A stretch of 45,321 bases of DNA from an uncultured Muribaculaceae bacterium (GTDB lineage Bacteria > Bacteroidota > Bacteroidia > Bacteroidales > Muribaculaceae): assembly GCA_934661195.1 (NCBI GenBank), contig CAKUJD010000012.1, forward strand, positions 1 through 45,321, in the 5' to 3' direction. Positions within the stretch are counted from its first letter, which is position 1. Every line of letters starts with the position of its first letter. The translations under genes and the position numbers were made by a program. Under the pieces are notes generated by a model. That model searched no databases, was not told the DNA's origin, and saw nothing but the letters and a program-made list of their open reading frames with translations. Shown piece by piece: positions 24,176-33,595 of the stretch.

Positions 24176-25249
24176 TTAACGTTTATCTTCTATGCCGAAA
24201 TATTCACAATAGCGGTCAAAAAGATGGCCGGCCTGCAGATAAGCGGATTGCGGACTCATGAAATGCGAGAACTCAAAGGTTATGGCCTTGTCATACCCCG
24301 CCCGCTTCGCCGCCTCGAGCTTCATGCGCAGCTTCTCGAATTTTATCGGGAGAAATTTTATGGGCATGTCCCGGTCGAATGTTTCGGCATTCGTCCAGCA
24401 TTTTATGCCATACCGGTCGGCAAGCTTTTTGTTGACCTCGAAGAAAGCGTCGAGCTCATCGTAATCGATGTGTCCGTCCTGAAAGGCACATGCGTCAATC
24501 ACATCATGTATGCCCGCAAAAATCTCATTCCACTCCCGCTCATGCTCTTCCACCGAAACGCCGGCATCCTTCGTCAGACTTGACGACGCTGCCATCACAG
24601 CCTTCTTGCCGTCGATCCATGGGGAGATGAACGTGGGCAAGCCTCCCGACACGTCTTTGCACTGCTTGCCAAGCGTGTGGAACGCAGCCACAGCGCCCTT
24701 GGTCTTTCTCGAGATTTCGGTGCTCACATACCAGCCTCCAAAGCTTTTATGCCGGGAGCCATAGTTTTCCCACACCTCGTCAACGACAAAACGGTTGTGC
24801 TCCATTTCCATTGTCATGTCGCCGGTGTCCCAATACACGCCGGAGTCATAAAGGCCGAAATAGAACTTCATTCCATAGCGGTCCGACAGGCGCAGAAACA
24901 TGTCGAGCAAGTCGACCGACGGCCTATAGCACCCTTTACCTATAAGATAGGCTGACGGATATGTTATGAATTTGCGGTAGCCGCTACGGATCATCACCAC
25001 AGTGTCTATCCCAATCGATTTCATATAGCGGAAATCAGTGTCCCATTCCTTCTCGCCCCAGTTCTGATGAGGGATGTCGTGAGAAATCTCATCCAAGAAT
25101 GTTCCGGTTATTCTCAGCGCATTGCCACTGTGGGCAAGCGGTTCCAACCCGCCAGAGTGCCGGCTGCCGCCAGCCATGATCCGCTGTGGGACCAGCCCTG
25201 CAAGCCCCAATGCCGTCAAGCTTTTTATGAAGGTTCGTCTGTCAAGCAT
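24176..25249 (-). CDS. Tat-exported DUF4434-like putative glycoside hydrolase
   Basis: 357 residues. The N terminus has a twin-arginine signal (DRRTFIKSLTALGLAGLV, residues 3-20), so the protein is probably exported folded to the periplasm. The rest looks like a TIM barrel: ITGTFLDEISHDIPHQNWGEKEWDTDFRYMKSIGIDTVV at the start, then KFYFGLYDSGVYWD, GGWYVSTEIS (candidate catalytic E near residue 175), ACAFQDGHIDYDEL, CWTNAETFDRD (candidate E near 285) and ITFEFSHFMSPQS. This order of strands is that of DUF4434, a GH5/clan-A-like family with little biochemical work. It is first in the minus-strand PUL operon; AAGGA precedes the ATG. The catalytic assignments are inferred from motif shape. Confidence 0.65.
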   Translation of the reverse strand: MLDRRTFIKSLTALGLAGLVPQRIMAGGSRHSGGLEPLAHSGNALRITGTFLDEISHDIPHQNWGEKEWDTDFRYMKSIGIDTVVMIRSGYRKFITYPSAYLIGKGCYRPSVDLLDMFLRLSDRYGMKFYFGLYDSGVYWDTGDMTMEMEHNRFVVDEVWENYGSRHKSFGGWYVSTEISRKTKGAVAAFHTLGKQCKDVSGGLPTFISPWIDGKKAVMAASSSLTKDAGVSVEEHEREWNEIFAGIHDVIDACAFQDGHIDYDELDAFFEVNKKLADRYGIKCWTNAETFDRDMPIKFLPIKFEKLRMKLEAAKRAGYDKAITFEFSHFMSPQSAYLQAGHLFDRYCEYFGIEDKR

Positions 25250-25278
25250 TCCTTTAAATTTATTTGTTTCCGGTTTCG

Positions 25279-25309
25279 CAAAGGTAAATATTTTTATTAT
25301 ATGAGCAAA
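25279..25309 (-). promoter_or_regulatory. Bacteroidetes promoter for the DUF4434-MFS-epimerase operon
   Basis: On the minus strand: TTTG (plus-strand CAAA at 25306-25309), a 19-bp spacer, and TACCTTTG (plus-strand 25279-25286). Both boxes are exact, 30 bp from the ATG. Confidence 0.7.
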
Positions 25310-25326
25310 GCGTTACAAAAATATTT
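25286..25326. promoter_or_regulatory. Candidate ROK operator: AT-rich inverted repeat over the promoter
   Basis: AAATATTTTT at 25286-25295 and AAAAATATTT at 25317-25326 are perfect 10-bp inverted repeats separated by 21 bp. The dyad is centred at 25306, on the -33 box of the minus-strand promoter, so a bound dimer would block it. ROK repressors such as NagC and Mlc bind AT-rich dyads. AT-rich DNA makes chance matches more likely. Confidence 0.4.
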
Positions 25327-25356
25327 TATTAAGTCAGACATTTTTAATTAAAAAAA

Positions 25357-25388
25357 ATTGTTTATGCGGATTTTTCTGGTTTACTTTG
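25357..25388 (+). promoter_or_regulatory. Probable promoter for the ROK-susC-susD operon
   Basis: ATTG at 25357-25360, a 20-bp spacer and TTACTTTG at 25381-25388: each box has one mismatch to TTTG / TAnnTTTG. It lies 41 bp before the ROK ATG. It is weaker than its divergent partner, consistent with a regulated or autoregulated promoter. Confidence 0.45.
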
Positions 25389-25428
25389 CCCCAAGAAACA
25401 AAATTTGCAATTAGCTTTTTAATCAAAA

Positions 25429-26634
25429 ATGATTTCTACCTTAATAAAAGAAATAGGGAAAGGCACAAAAAGTGCAGCTTTGAAGAAGCGTGTGATATCC
25501 TTTTTTATGAAAAATGGATTTTACACGCTCCCCGACTTGGCGAAATCACTTGGGCTCAGCATTCCCACAATCACAAAGCTCGTGGAGGAATTTTCCTGCA
25601 TGGGAATCGTAAAAGAGCGTGGCAAGCTGGAGACCAACGGCGGACGCCATCCTGTGCTTTACGGGCTCAATCCCGACTCTTGCTATTTCGCCGGAGTTGA
25701 CATGAACAAAGACTCGGTGAGCATAGGCCTAATTGACTTTTGCGGCGACATGGTGGAAAAGCAAATTGGCATCGCATATAATTTCGAGAACACTCCAGCG
25801 GGGCTCGACCGCCTCTGCGACATTATAAGGGTGTTCATTTCGAATCTGAGCATCGACAAAGAGAACATTATTAAAATAAACCTAAACATTTCCGGGCGCG
25901 TCAACCCCCAATCGGGCCACAGCTACAGCCGGTTCAATTTCGAGGAGCAATCGCTTGCCGAAGTTCTGACAAGAAAAATCGGGATTTCAGCCTGCATCGA
26001 GAACGACACGAGGGCGATGACCCTGGGCGAATACACATTCGGCAACTGCTCGAATGAACAGAATGTGATATTCGTGAACGTCGGATGGGGCCTTGGCATC
26101 GGAATGATTCTTGACGGCAAAATCTACAGGGGCAAATCAGGATTTGCCGGAGAATTCGGACATATGGTGACATTCAACAATGAAGTGATGTGCCACTGCG
26201 GCAAAAAAGGCTGCCTCGAGACGGAAGCATCCGGCAGCGCGCTGCACCGCAAGCTGATAGCCAGACTCGAAGCCGGCGAAAATTCAATTCTCGCAAAGAA
26301 ATTCAGGACAGAGGGCGACGTGTCGCTCGACAAAATCATAGATGCCGTCAACCACGAAGACCTCCTATGCATTGAGCTGGTTGAGGAGGTAGGGCAAGTG
26401 CTCGGCAGGTGGATCGCCGGCCTTATCAACATTTTCAATCCTGAAAAAGTAGTGATCGGCGGCAGTTTGTCGATGACAGGAGACTACATACTGCAGCCGA
26501 TAAAGACCCTCGTCAGGCGCTACTCGCTCAACCTCGTCAACGAAGACACCAAAATCGAGCTTTCGCAGCTTGGCGACCAGGTGGGGCTGATAGGAGCCTG
26601 CGCAAATGCACGAATACGGGCGTTTGACAGTTGA
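25429..26634 (+). CDS. ROK-family transcriptional regulator (NagC/Mlc/XylR type)
   Basis: 401 residues. An N-terminal winged helix-turn-helix (about 15-70, with FYTLPDLAKSLGLSIPTITKLV) precedes a ROK domain. The ROK zinc site is complete: GEFGH (H245) and CHCGKKGCLE (C255, C257, C262). Sugar-binding positions E242, H245, E264 and N192-D193 (ENDTRA) are kept. The ATP-binding loop, DxGxT in ROK kinases, reads GVDMNKDSVSIG, so kinase activity is unlikely and a repressor role is favoured. ROK regulators usually release DNA on binding a sugar or sugar phosphate, often GlcNAc-6-P or a monosaccharide. The gene is first in the plus-strand PUL operon, 85 bp before susC with no promoter in between, and diverges from the transporter-epimerase operon; it probably controls both. 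Confidence 0.85.
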   Translation: MISTLIKEIGKGTKSAALKKRVISFFMKNGFYTLPDLAKSLGLSIPTITKLVEEFSCMGIVKERGKLETNGGRHPVLYGLNPDSCYFAGVDMNKDSVSIGLIDFCGDMVEKQIGIAYNFENTPAGLDRLCDIIRVFISNLSIDKENIIKINLNISGRVNPQSGHSYSRFNFEEQSLAEVLTRKIGISACIENDTRAMTLGEYTFGNCSNEQNVIFVNVGWGLGIGMILDGKIYRGKSGFAGEFGHMVTFNNEVMCHCGKKGCLETEASGSALHRKLIARLEAGENSILAKKFRTEGDVSLDKIIDAVNHEDLLCIELVEEVGQVLGRWIAGLINIFNPEKVVIGGSLSMTGDYILQPIKTLVRRYSLNLVNEDTKIELSQLGDQVGLIGACANARIRAFDS

Positions 26635-26719
26635 GGCGCAGCCACAGCTTCCAAACGCAGATTTACACCAACGATCCTAACAAACATATCATTATACAAA
26701 ACTAAACTACACCCAAAAA

Positions 26720-29700
26720 ATGAGACTGAATAGTTTTTTAAGTGCGTTTTTGGCCCTTGCCTTCGCCACTGCCGCCCAAACGGCTCTTGCCCAAGCATTC
26801 ACAGTGCAGGGCAAAGTTGTGGATGACAAAGGCGAGCCTATGATAGGTGTCACCATCACCGGAAAGGGAGGCAAGACACTCAATGTCACAGATTCGGAAG
26901 GCAGATACACAATCAGCCTTAGCTCTCCAACGAAGTTGAAGTTCTCTTATGTGGGCACAGAGACTGTTACTCTTGATGCCAAGAAGGGCCTCAACAAAGA
27001 CATTGTCATGCATCCGTCGGCCACAGCCCTAGAAGATGTCGTAGTCGTAGGATTCGGATCACAGAAAAAGATCAACCTCACCGGTTCCGTACAAAGCATC
27101 AGCAGCAAAGACATTCTGCGCGCCAACGTGTCGAATGGCTCGGCCGCACTTCAGGGCATTGTGCCAGGCCTTACAGCCATGCAGACATCCGGACAGCCGG
27201 GCAACGACCAGGCGTCATTGCGGCTCAGGGGCTTGGGCTCGCTCAACTCATCCACGTCGCCGCTCATCCTTATCGACGGAGTGGAAGGCGACTTCAACCG
27301 CATTGACCTCAACAACATCGAGTCGATATCCGTGCTGAAAGACGCCGCTTCTGCATCGATATATGGATCGCGCGCATCGAATGGTGTGATTCTCGTCACC
27401 ACCAAGCGCGGAGCTGAAGGCAAGCCCACCGTCACCTTCAACGGATACGTCGGGATCAACACCCCCACAACCTTGCCCGAGCCCACATCGGCAATCGAAT
27501 ATATGCAAGCCGTGGACGCAGCGCGCAAAAACGCCATGCAGCAGCCACTGTACACCGACATAATCGAAATTTACAAGAACGGAGGCGTCGACCAGACGAA
27601 CTATTACGACACCGACTGGAAAAAAGAGGTGCTTAAAAGTTCGGCCCTTGTCCAAAACTATTCAGTGGGCGTGAGCGGCGGCAGCGAGTTCTTGAAAATC
27701 TATGCTTCTGCCGGCTACTACACCCAAGACGGCCTGATCGACAACAACAAATTCTCACGCACGTCACTGAGACTCAACACCGACATGAAGGTCAACAAGT
27801 GGATGAAACTTGGCGTTGACGCAAGCGTACGCCAAGCCAACGCAAAATCGCCCGTATTGGATTCACCGACCAACATCATCGGCAAAGCCTTGACCATGAC
27901 ACCCATCATGTCGGGCATCAACGCCGACGGCACATACGGCTACGGCATCAACGGCACAAACCCGATTGCCATGGTGCGCTGCGGATGCACGTCCAACAGC
28001 GTTGCGCCTGAATACATCATTAAGACATCGCTCACCCTTACGCCTTTCAAAGGCCTCTCGGTGTTCGGCTCCTACACCTGGAAGCGCAACGACGGAGAGG
28101 TGAAGGCGTTTGCAAAGCCATACGACACCTACGAGAACGGCGTGTTCAAGGGGGCGTTCCCCACCACCGGCTCTTCAATGTCGGAGCAACGCACAAAGAC
28201 GGTGCGCAAGCAGTATGACCTCACTGGCACGTACGAGAACACATTTGGCAAAAACTACATGAAAGTGCTGCTCGGCTTCCAATCAGAGGAGCTAAACTAC
28301 AACTATCTGACTGCCGGACGAAAGAATTACTATTACGACGGTTATGAAGACCTCATCAACGGCGACGCCACGACACAGACCAATTCAAGCGCGCGCTACT
28401 CATGGGCGATGCTGTCTTATCTGTTCAGGGTGAACTACTCTTTCGACGACCGCTACCTGCTTGAAGTGAACGGACGCTACGACGGCACCTCGCGATTCAT
28501 CGGCAGCCAGCGCTGGGGCTTCTTTCCCTCAGTTTCGGCAGGCTGGAGAATCTCTCAGGAGCCGTTTTGGGAATCCGCGAGAGACGTCATGAGCAACTTC
28601 AAGCTGAGGGTGTCATACGGCACACTCGGCAACCAGTCGATCAACAGCTACTATCCCTACTCGGCTGCAATCGGAAGTTCTCCTGCCTACGGATACTGGT
28701 TTGACAAAGAATTTTCATCGGGTGTGGCACAGACCGTGCTTGCCAACCCCAACATCACTTGGGAGAAATCGCACCAGTTCGACGTCGGCATCGACTACGC
28801 CTTCCTCAGCAACAGGCTGAGCGGCAGCTTCGACTACTACGTGCGCAACATCAACAACATGCTCCAGCAGTTCCCCGTGCCATTGTTCGTATCAATGACA
28901 TCGCCGTGGGAAAACGCCGGCTCGATGAGAAACAACGGCTGGGAATTCTCAGTAACATGGCAAGACAGAATAGGCAACGTAGACTACTACATAAAGGGCA
29001 ACATCTCGGACGTCAAGAACAAGGTGACAAACCTCTATGGCAATGAATACAAGAGCAGCACACGACTGACAACGGAGGGCAAGCCCTACGGCTCCTGGTA
29101 CGGATATGTGGCTGACGGATTCTTTACCTCGCGCGAAGAAATCGAAGCGTCTCCAGTATACGGCGGCAACAAAGCCAACGTGGCTCCCGGCGACATCAAA
29201 TACAAAGACATCTCCGGCCCCGACGGTGTGCCCGACGGCAAAATCGACAGCTACGACCGCACAATAATCGGCAACCCCACTCCACGCTATGAGTTCGGAC
29301 TCACCCTCGGCCTGCAATGGAAAGGCATCGACTTCTCGGCATTCTTCCAGGGCGTAGGCAAGAAAGATGTGTACTACGCAGGTGCCGGCGCGCGCGCTTT
29401 GTGCGGCAACTACACCATCTACAAGTACCAGCTCGACTACTGGACAGAGGAGAACCAGAACGCCAAGTTCCCCCGCTTGCTTGAAGACCCGAATGCTTCA
29501 AACCCCAACAACATGATTTCATCGTTTTGGGTGAAGAGCGGAGCCTACTGCCGTCTGAAGAACTTGGTAATCGGTTATACGGTTCCTTCTGCAATAACGC
29601 GCAAAGCCCAAATCTCAAAGATTCGTGTGTATGCCAGCGTGCAAAACCTGTTTACAATCAAGAATAACTTCTACGAAGGCTTCGACCCTGAAAGCAGCAT

Positions 29701-29767
29701 CGGCTCGGGCGCAAGCCTCTACCCGCTTAACAAGACATTCGCTTTCGGACTAAACGTTGAATTCTAA
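26720..29767 (+). CDS. SusC-type TonB-dependent glycan importer
   Basis: 1015 residues. Signal peptide MRLNSFLSAFLALAFATAAQTALA, then a carboxypeptidase-D regulatory domain at about 27-100 (QGKVVDDKGEPMIGVTITGKGG), a TonB-box region (LEDVVVVGFGSQKK), and a plug at about 110-215. The SusC plug phrases LRLRGLGSLNSSTSPLILIDG and ISVLKDAASASIYGSRASNGVILVTTKRG are clear. A long barrel ends with FAFGLNVEF. There is no N-terminal STN or anti-sigma-interacting extension, so signalling through an ECF sigma pair is not expected, in line with the ROK gene next to it. It forms an outer-membrane complex with the SusD partner, whose gene starts 15 bp downstream, to import oligosaccharides. Confidence 0.93.
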   Translation: MRLNSFLSAFLALAFATAAQTALAQAFTVQGKVVDDKGEPMIGVTITGKGGKTLNVTDSEGRYTISLSSPTKLKFSYVGTETVTLDAKKGLNKDIVMHPSATALEDVVVVGFGSQKKINLTGSVQSISSKDILRANVSNGSAALQGIVPGLTAMQTSGQPGNDQASLRLRGLGSLNSSTSPLILIDGVEGDFNRIDLNNIESISVLKDAASASIYGSRASNGVILVTTKRGAEGKPTVTFNGYVGINTPTTLPEPTSAIEYMQAVDAARKNAMQQPLYTDIIEIYKNGGVDQTNYYDTDWKKEVLKSSALVQNYSVGVSGGSEFLKIYASAGYYTQDGLIDNNKFSRTSLRLNTDMKVNKWMKLGVDASVRQANAKSPVLDSPTNIIGKALTMTPIMSGINADGTYGYGINGTNPIAMVRCGCTSNSVAPEYIIKTSLTLTPFKGLSVFGSYTWKRNDGEVKAFAKPYDTYENGVFKGAFPTTGSSMSEQRTKTVRKQYDLTGTYENTFGKNYMKVLLGFQSEELNYNYLTAGRKNYYYDGYEDLINGDATTQTNSSARYSWAMLSYLFRVNYSFDDRYLLEVNGRYDGTSRFIGSQRWGFFPSVSAGWRISQEPFWESARDVMSNFKLRVSYGTLGNQSINSYYPYSAAIGSSPAYGYWFDKEFSSGVAQTVLANPNITWEKSHQFDVGIDYAFLSNRLSGSFDYYVRNINNMLQQFPVPLFVSMTSPWENAGSMRNNGWEFSVTWQDRIGNVDYYIKGNISDVKNKVTNLYGNEYKSSTRLTTEGKPYGSWYGYVADGFFTSREEIEASPVYGGNKANVAPGDIKYKDISGPDGVPDGKIDSYDRTIIGNPTPRYEFGLTLGLQWKGIDFSAFFQGVGKKDVYYAGAGARALCGNYTIYKYQLDYWTEENQNAKFPRLLEDPNASNPNNMISSFWVKSGAYCRLKNLVIGYTVPSAITRKAQISKIRVYASVQNLFTIKNNFYEGFDPESSIGSGASLYPLNKTFAFGLNVEF

Positions 29768-29782
29768 AAAACATCAAAAGCA

Positions 29783-31540
29783 ATGATAAAGACAATATCA
29801 AAATATATTCTCGTCGCTGCAACAATAGCGCTTGCCGGATGTTCTGACTTTCTCGACAGGGAGAACCCCGCCTACGACAACCGCGGATTCTATAAATCAG
29901 AGCAGGGATTGAAAGAAGGCGTGACCGGCGTTTATCAAAAATTGTATTTCGACATGAACTGGTCGGTGCCGGCATGCATCGTCCTCGACCACTACACGGC
30001 CTATGGCCTGGAGCAGGATGAGAACAGATCGATCGGCGCCGGAGGGTCGCTCAACCCCGACAACGGCAAAATCCAAGCGTTCTGGTCGGGAGAATACGGC
30101 ATAATCGCCCGTGCCAACTCCGTAATCGCAGGCGCTGAGGATGCAATCGACCAGATGTCGGAAAAATCCAAGCAATACTTCGCCGAAGCCCGCGTGCTGA
30201 GGGCGTATGCCTACTACAACCTGATTTCCGCATACGGCGATGTCCCGTTCTTCACCGACCCTGTGACCATCGAGCAGTACAAGGCCGGACGGACACCTAA
30301 AGGTGAAATAATCGAATTCCTGACAAAAGACCTCAACGACGCTGCCGAGGCTTTGCCATGGACAGCCTCTGAACGCGGCCGTGTGGACAAAGCCGTTGCC
30401 TATGGCTTGATTTCGAGAATCTGCCTTTTTGCCGGCAGCTTCAATGTAGACAACAAGGGCCAGGACTACTTCCGCCAAGCCGCAGAGGCAGCATCGAAAG
30501 TGATTGGCAAACGCCACCTGGCAAATAAGTTCGACGACCTGTTCAATCTGACTGGCCAGGCAAAAAGCGACGTGCGCGACGAGTGCCTTTGGGAGCTGAT
30601 GTATTCCACTTCGGGCACCAAAAAGCTCCACACCGTGGGCTACGGGCACTCTTCACGCAACTACGGCTCGTCAGTGCGCTTCCCGAGCAGCCTTATCGTT
30701 GACACCTACGAATGCATCGACGGCAAACGCATCGATGAGTCGCCGCTCTACGACCCCAAGCACCCGACAAAGAACCGCGACCCCCGCTTTGAGGCCACTC
30801 TTGCCGGACATATGGACACCGTCTACTACACAAACACCGACGGCAGCAACCCGCTGAAGTGCGTCATCAACATCTACGACGCGAAGACGAGCTTCTACCC
30901 TCGCCGCAACAAGTGGTATTCTTCCAACAACGTCGACGTGACAGGCACAAGCCCCTCGCTCGTGAACTGCGGCGTGGGCTACGTGTGGCGCAAGTATGCC
31001 AACGAGACTACCGAGCAGCTGATGAGCTCATCTTCCAACCTCATCCTCATGCGCTATGCCGAGATTCTTCTGAACTATGCCGAGGCCAAAATCGAGCTAG
31101 GCGAGCTTGACGAATCGGTCTACTCTGCAATCAACGCAGTGCGCAACAGAGCAGGAATGCCCGACGTCGCAGCCGACAGAAAGGGCAACCAAGACAAGAT
31201 GCGCCAGTTGGTGCGGCGCGAGCGCAAGGTTGAGTTTGCACTGGAAGGCCTGCTGTTTGTGGATGTGCGCAGATGGGGCATCGGCGACCTACTGAACAGC
31301 CAGCCGTCATACGGGCAGCCGTTGCCGTCAATCAAATACGAAGGACTCGCTGACACGGACATTCCCAACTTCAAGACATCCAGCCGCGCCGACCTCAACG
31401 ACATCCCGTCGTATGAGGCATACAAAGAGAAACTCCGCGTACGCGACAAAAACAGATTCTGGGATCCTAAATTCATGTGGTGGCCCATACCGCGTGTGGA
31501 GACCGATCGCGACCCGAACTTGACAAACCCCGATTATTAA
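29783..31540 (+). CDS. SusD-type surface glycan-binding lipoprotein
   Basis: 585 residues. A lipoprotein signal ends at C20 (VAATIALAGCSDF). The family's alpha-helical TPR-like fold is evident: EGVTGVYQKLYFDMNW near residue 45, AEARVLRAYAYYNLISAYGDVPFFTD near 130, RNRAGMPD...RQLVRRERKVEFALEGLLFVDVRRWG near 460, and a final FWDPKFMWWPIPRVETDRDPNLTNPDY typical of SusD C termini. It caps the SusC barrel and captures the glycan on the cell surface. The gene sits 15 bp after susC and 17 bp before the DUF6259-like glycosidase gene, clearly in the same operon. Confidence 0.93.
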   Translation: MIKTISKYILVAATIALAGCSDFLDRENPAYDNRGFYKSEQGLKEGVTGVYQKLYFDMNWSVPACIVLDHYTAYGLEQDENRSIGAGGSLNPDNGKIQAFWSGEYGIIARANSVIAGAEDAIDQMSEKSKQYFAEARVLRAYAYYNLISAYGDVPFFTDPVTIEQYKAGRTPKGEIIEFLTKDLNDAAEALPWTASERGRVDKAVAYGLISRICLFAGSFNVDNKGQDYFRQAAEAASKVIGKRHLANKFDDLFNLTGQAKSDVRDECLWELMYSTSGTKKLHTVGYGHSSRNYGSSVRFPSSLIVDTYECIDGKRIDESPLYDPKHPTKNRDPRFEATLAGHMDTVYYTNTDGSNPLKCVINIYDAKTSFYPRRNKWYSSNNVDVTGTSPSLVNCGVGYVWRKYANETTEQLMSSSSNLILMRYAEILLNYAEAKIELGELDESVYSAINAVRNRAGMPDVAADRKGNQDKMRQLVRRERKVEFALEGLLFVDVRRWGIGDLLNSQPSYGQPLPSIKYEGLADTDIPNFKTSSRADLNDIPSYEAYKEKLRVRDKNRFWDPKFMWWPIPRVETDRDPNLTNPDY

Positions 31541-31557
31541 TCAAGAACAGAAGGACT

Positions 31558-33591
31558 ATGACACACAAAGTCATAACAGCAATAATCGCTACGGTTCTCC
31601 CAGTCCTGCCTGCCTTTGCCAGGACAACGGTGAGGCAGAATGCAGCTACGGTGACCATCGCCAACGACAATGTGGCGATGGCATTCACCGGCAGCGGCAC
31701 TTTCGACATCGTGTCGATGAAGCATCAAGGCGTGGAACTGGTGAAAGCCGGCGACAACAAGCAGCCATGGTGCCTGACATATCTGGGTGAGCAGGGCGAG
31801 ACTCCCGCTATCGACCCCCGCTATGCCATTTACCGCGGCTGGCGGGTGGAAGACAGCGACACGGCTAAGACAATTGTCTTCACGTGGCACACCCGCCTTA
31901 AATACGACGGCGGGAACTACCCTGTGGAAATGAGGGTCACGCTTGGCGACAATTCCGACCTTGTGCAATGGAATCTGTCGGCCAAAGTGCCAGGCAACTG
32001 GGTTGTGACCGATTTCGTGTTTCCCGACATTGCCATCAAGTCGCCCGGAGAAGGCTCGGTCATCACTCCTGGCGGATGGGGAAATGAGTATGCGCTGGAG
32101 GAGAACGGCGACTACGAGGCCAACTACCCGTCGTGGAACGCCTCGATGCAGTTGGTTATGCTCACCGCCAAAAACGGCACATTCTATTATTCGCCCGAAG
32201 ACCGCAACGCCTGCGGCAAGATGATGCGCATAAAGGAGAAGGATGGGGCCGTGAGCTTCCGCACCGAGGTGGTAGCGTCACACGGATGGACCGACACGGC
32301 ATCACACCGGTTCTGCATCCCATGGCCTACGGTCACGGGAGCCATGCCGGGCAACTGGAGCGACGCCGCCGTGAAGTGGTACCGACCATTCGCATTGTCA
32401 ACCCCATGGGGAAGCAAGACGCTGAAAGAGCGCAACATTCCTGAATGGCTTGTGGAAAAAGACCTGTGGATGCGTGCCAAATATCTTGGCGACACCACTG
32501 TTGCAGCTGTCAACAAAGCCATTGACTACTTTGGCAACGACATCAGTTTCCATTGGTATTTCTGGCACAACCACAGCTATGACTCGCACTATCCCGACTA
32601 TTTCCCGGCAAAACCCGAGTTCAAGCCCATAGTGCGCATGGTGAGAGACAAAGGCTGCCAAGTGATGCCCTACATCAACGGCAGGCTTTGGGACCCAGGC
32701 ACAGAGAGCTATGCGCTGCGCAATGGGAAAGACGCCTCATGCCGGCGCGCCGACGGGGCCTTGTACACGGAGGTCTACCCCACTTCCATTGTGCCGAACT
32801 CAGTCACCTGCCCGTCGTCGCCAATATGGAAGAGCATAATTCTCGAGCTTGCCGACCGCATCCAGAATGAACTGCAGACCAACGGACTCTACATTGACCA
32901 AGTGGCAGCGGCAGCCCCCTATCCATGCTATGCCAGCAACCACAACCATCCAAAAGGCGGCGGAGAGTTCTGGTATAAGTCATACAAAGACATTATGGAT
33001 GAGTTGCGTGCCAACCATCTGAAAAAAGGAAACATAGTGTTTTCCGAAGAAAATGCCGAATGCTACATTCCATGCTTCGACATATTGCTGACGGTCAACA
33101 CTCCGCACAACCCCAAATGCAAGATTGTGCCGCTATATCCTCTGATATACTCCGACCGCGTGCTGACTTGCGCCTATACGTATTCACCCTACACCGACGT
33201 GACGAAAGGAGAATTCCGCTACCAGAACATGCAATGCTTCCTCTACGGCTCCCAGCTCGGATGGGTTGACCCCCGGTTGCTGTGGGTAAACGGCCAAGCA
33301 GAATATGAGGCTGAATTCCTCCGCAATCTGGCGGAATTGCGCAAAAAACAGCACGACGTGTTTATCGGAGGCCGCTACCTCGGGGAAATCATCCCTACTG
33401 GTGACAATCCTGTTGTCGACGTGCCCACTTTCGGCAAAGACAATGTTGTGAAAGGCGCATTGTGGGAAAGTCCCAAAGGGAAGCGCGTGATGTATGTGGT
33501 CAACAGCGACAGCAAGCCACACCGCGTGGCGCTGCCAAACGGACAAGAGCTTACACTCGACCCAATATCAGGCAAAAGAATAAACCTGTAA
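31558..33591 (+). CDS. Exported DUF6259-like putative glycoside hydrolase
   Basis: 677 residues with a signal peptide (MTHKVITAIIATVLPVLPAFA) and no lipobox. A beta-sandwich of about 230 residues (galactose-mutarotase-like: VTIANDNVAMAFTGSGTFDIVSMKHQGVEL) precedes a TIM barrel. There the strand ends LQTNGLYIDQVAAA (D447) and NIVFSEENAECYIP (E497/E498) give a plausible nucleophile and acid/base. A short beta domain closes the protein. This layout resembles DUF6259 and related clan-D-like enzymes; the sugar specificity cannot be told. The frame is open back to 31477, overlapping susD, but ATG 31558 follows AAGGA and starts the signal peptide. The next gene starts 4 bp after the stop. Confidence 0.65.
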   Translation: MTHKVITAIIATVLPVLPAFARTTVRQNAATVTIANDNVAMAFTGSGTFDIVSMKHQGVELVKAGDNKQPWCLTYLGEQGETPAIDPRYAIYRGWRVEDSDTAKTIVFTWHTRLKYDGGNYPVEMRVTLGDNSDLVQWNLSAKVPGNWVVTDFVFPDIAIKSPGEGSVITPGGWGNEYALEENGDYEANYPSWNASMQLVMLTAKNGTFYYSPEDRNACGKMMRIKEKDGAVSFRTEVVASHGWTDTASHRFCIPWPTVTGAMPGNWSDAAVKWYRPFALSTPWGSKTLKERNIPEWLVEKDLWMRAKYLGDTTVAAVNKAIDYFGNDISFHWYFWHNHSYDSHYPDYFPAKPEFKPIVRMVRDKGCQVMPYINGRLWDPGTESYALRNGKDASCRRADGALYTEVYPTSIVPNSVTCPSSPIWKSIILELADRIQNELQTNGLYIDQVAAAAPYPCYASNHNHPKGGGEFWYKSYKDIMDELRANHLKKGNIVFSEENAECYIPCFDILLTVNTPHNPKCKIVPLYPLIYSDRVLTCAYTYSPYTDVTKGEFRYQNMQCFLYGSQLGWVDPRLLWVNGQAEYEAEFLRNLAELRKKQHDVFIGGRYLGEIIPTGDNPVVDVPTFGKDNVVKGALWESPKGKRVMYVVNSDSKPHRVALPNGQELTLDPISGKRINL

Positions 33592-33595
33592 AAGC

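Noticed and set aside
25429..26634. ROK protein as a sugar kinase of the catabolic pathway
   Set aside because: It has an N-terminal helix-turn-helix and lacks the DxGxT ATP-binding motif, so a regulator fits better.
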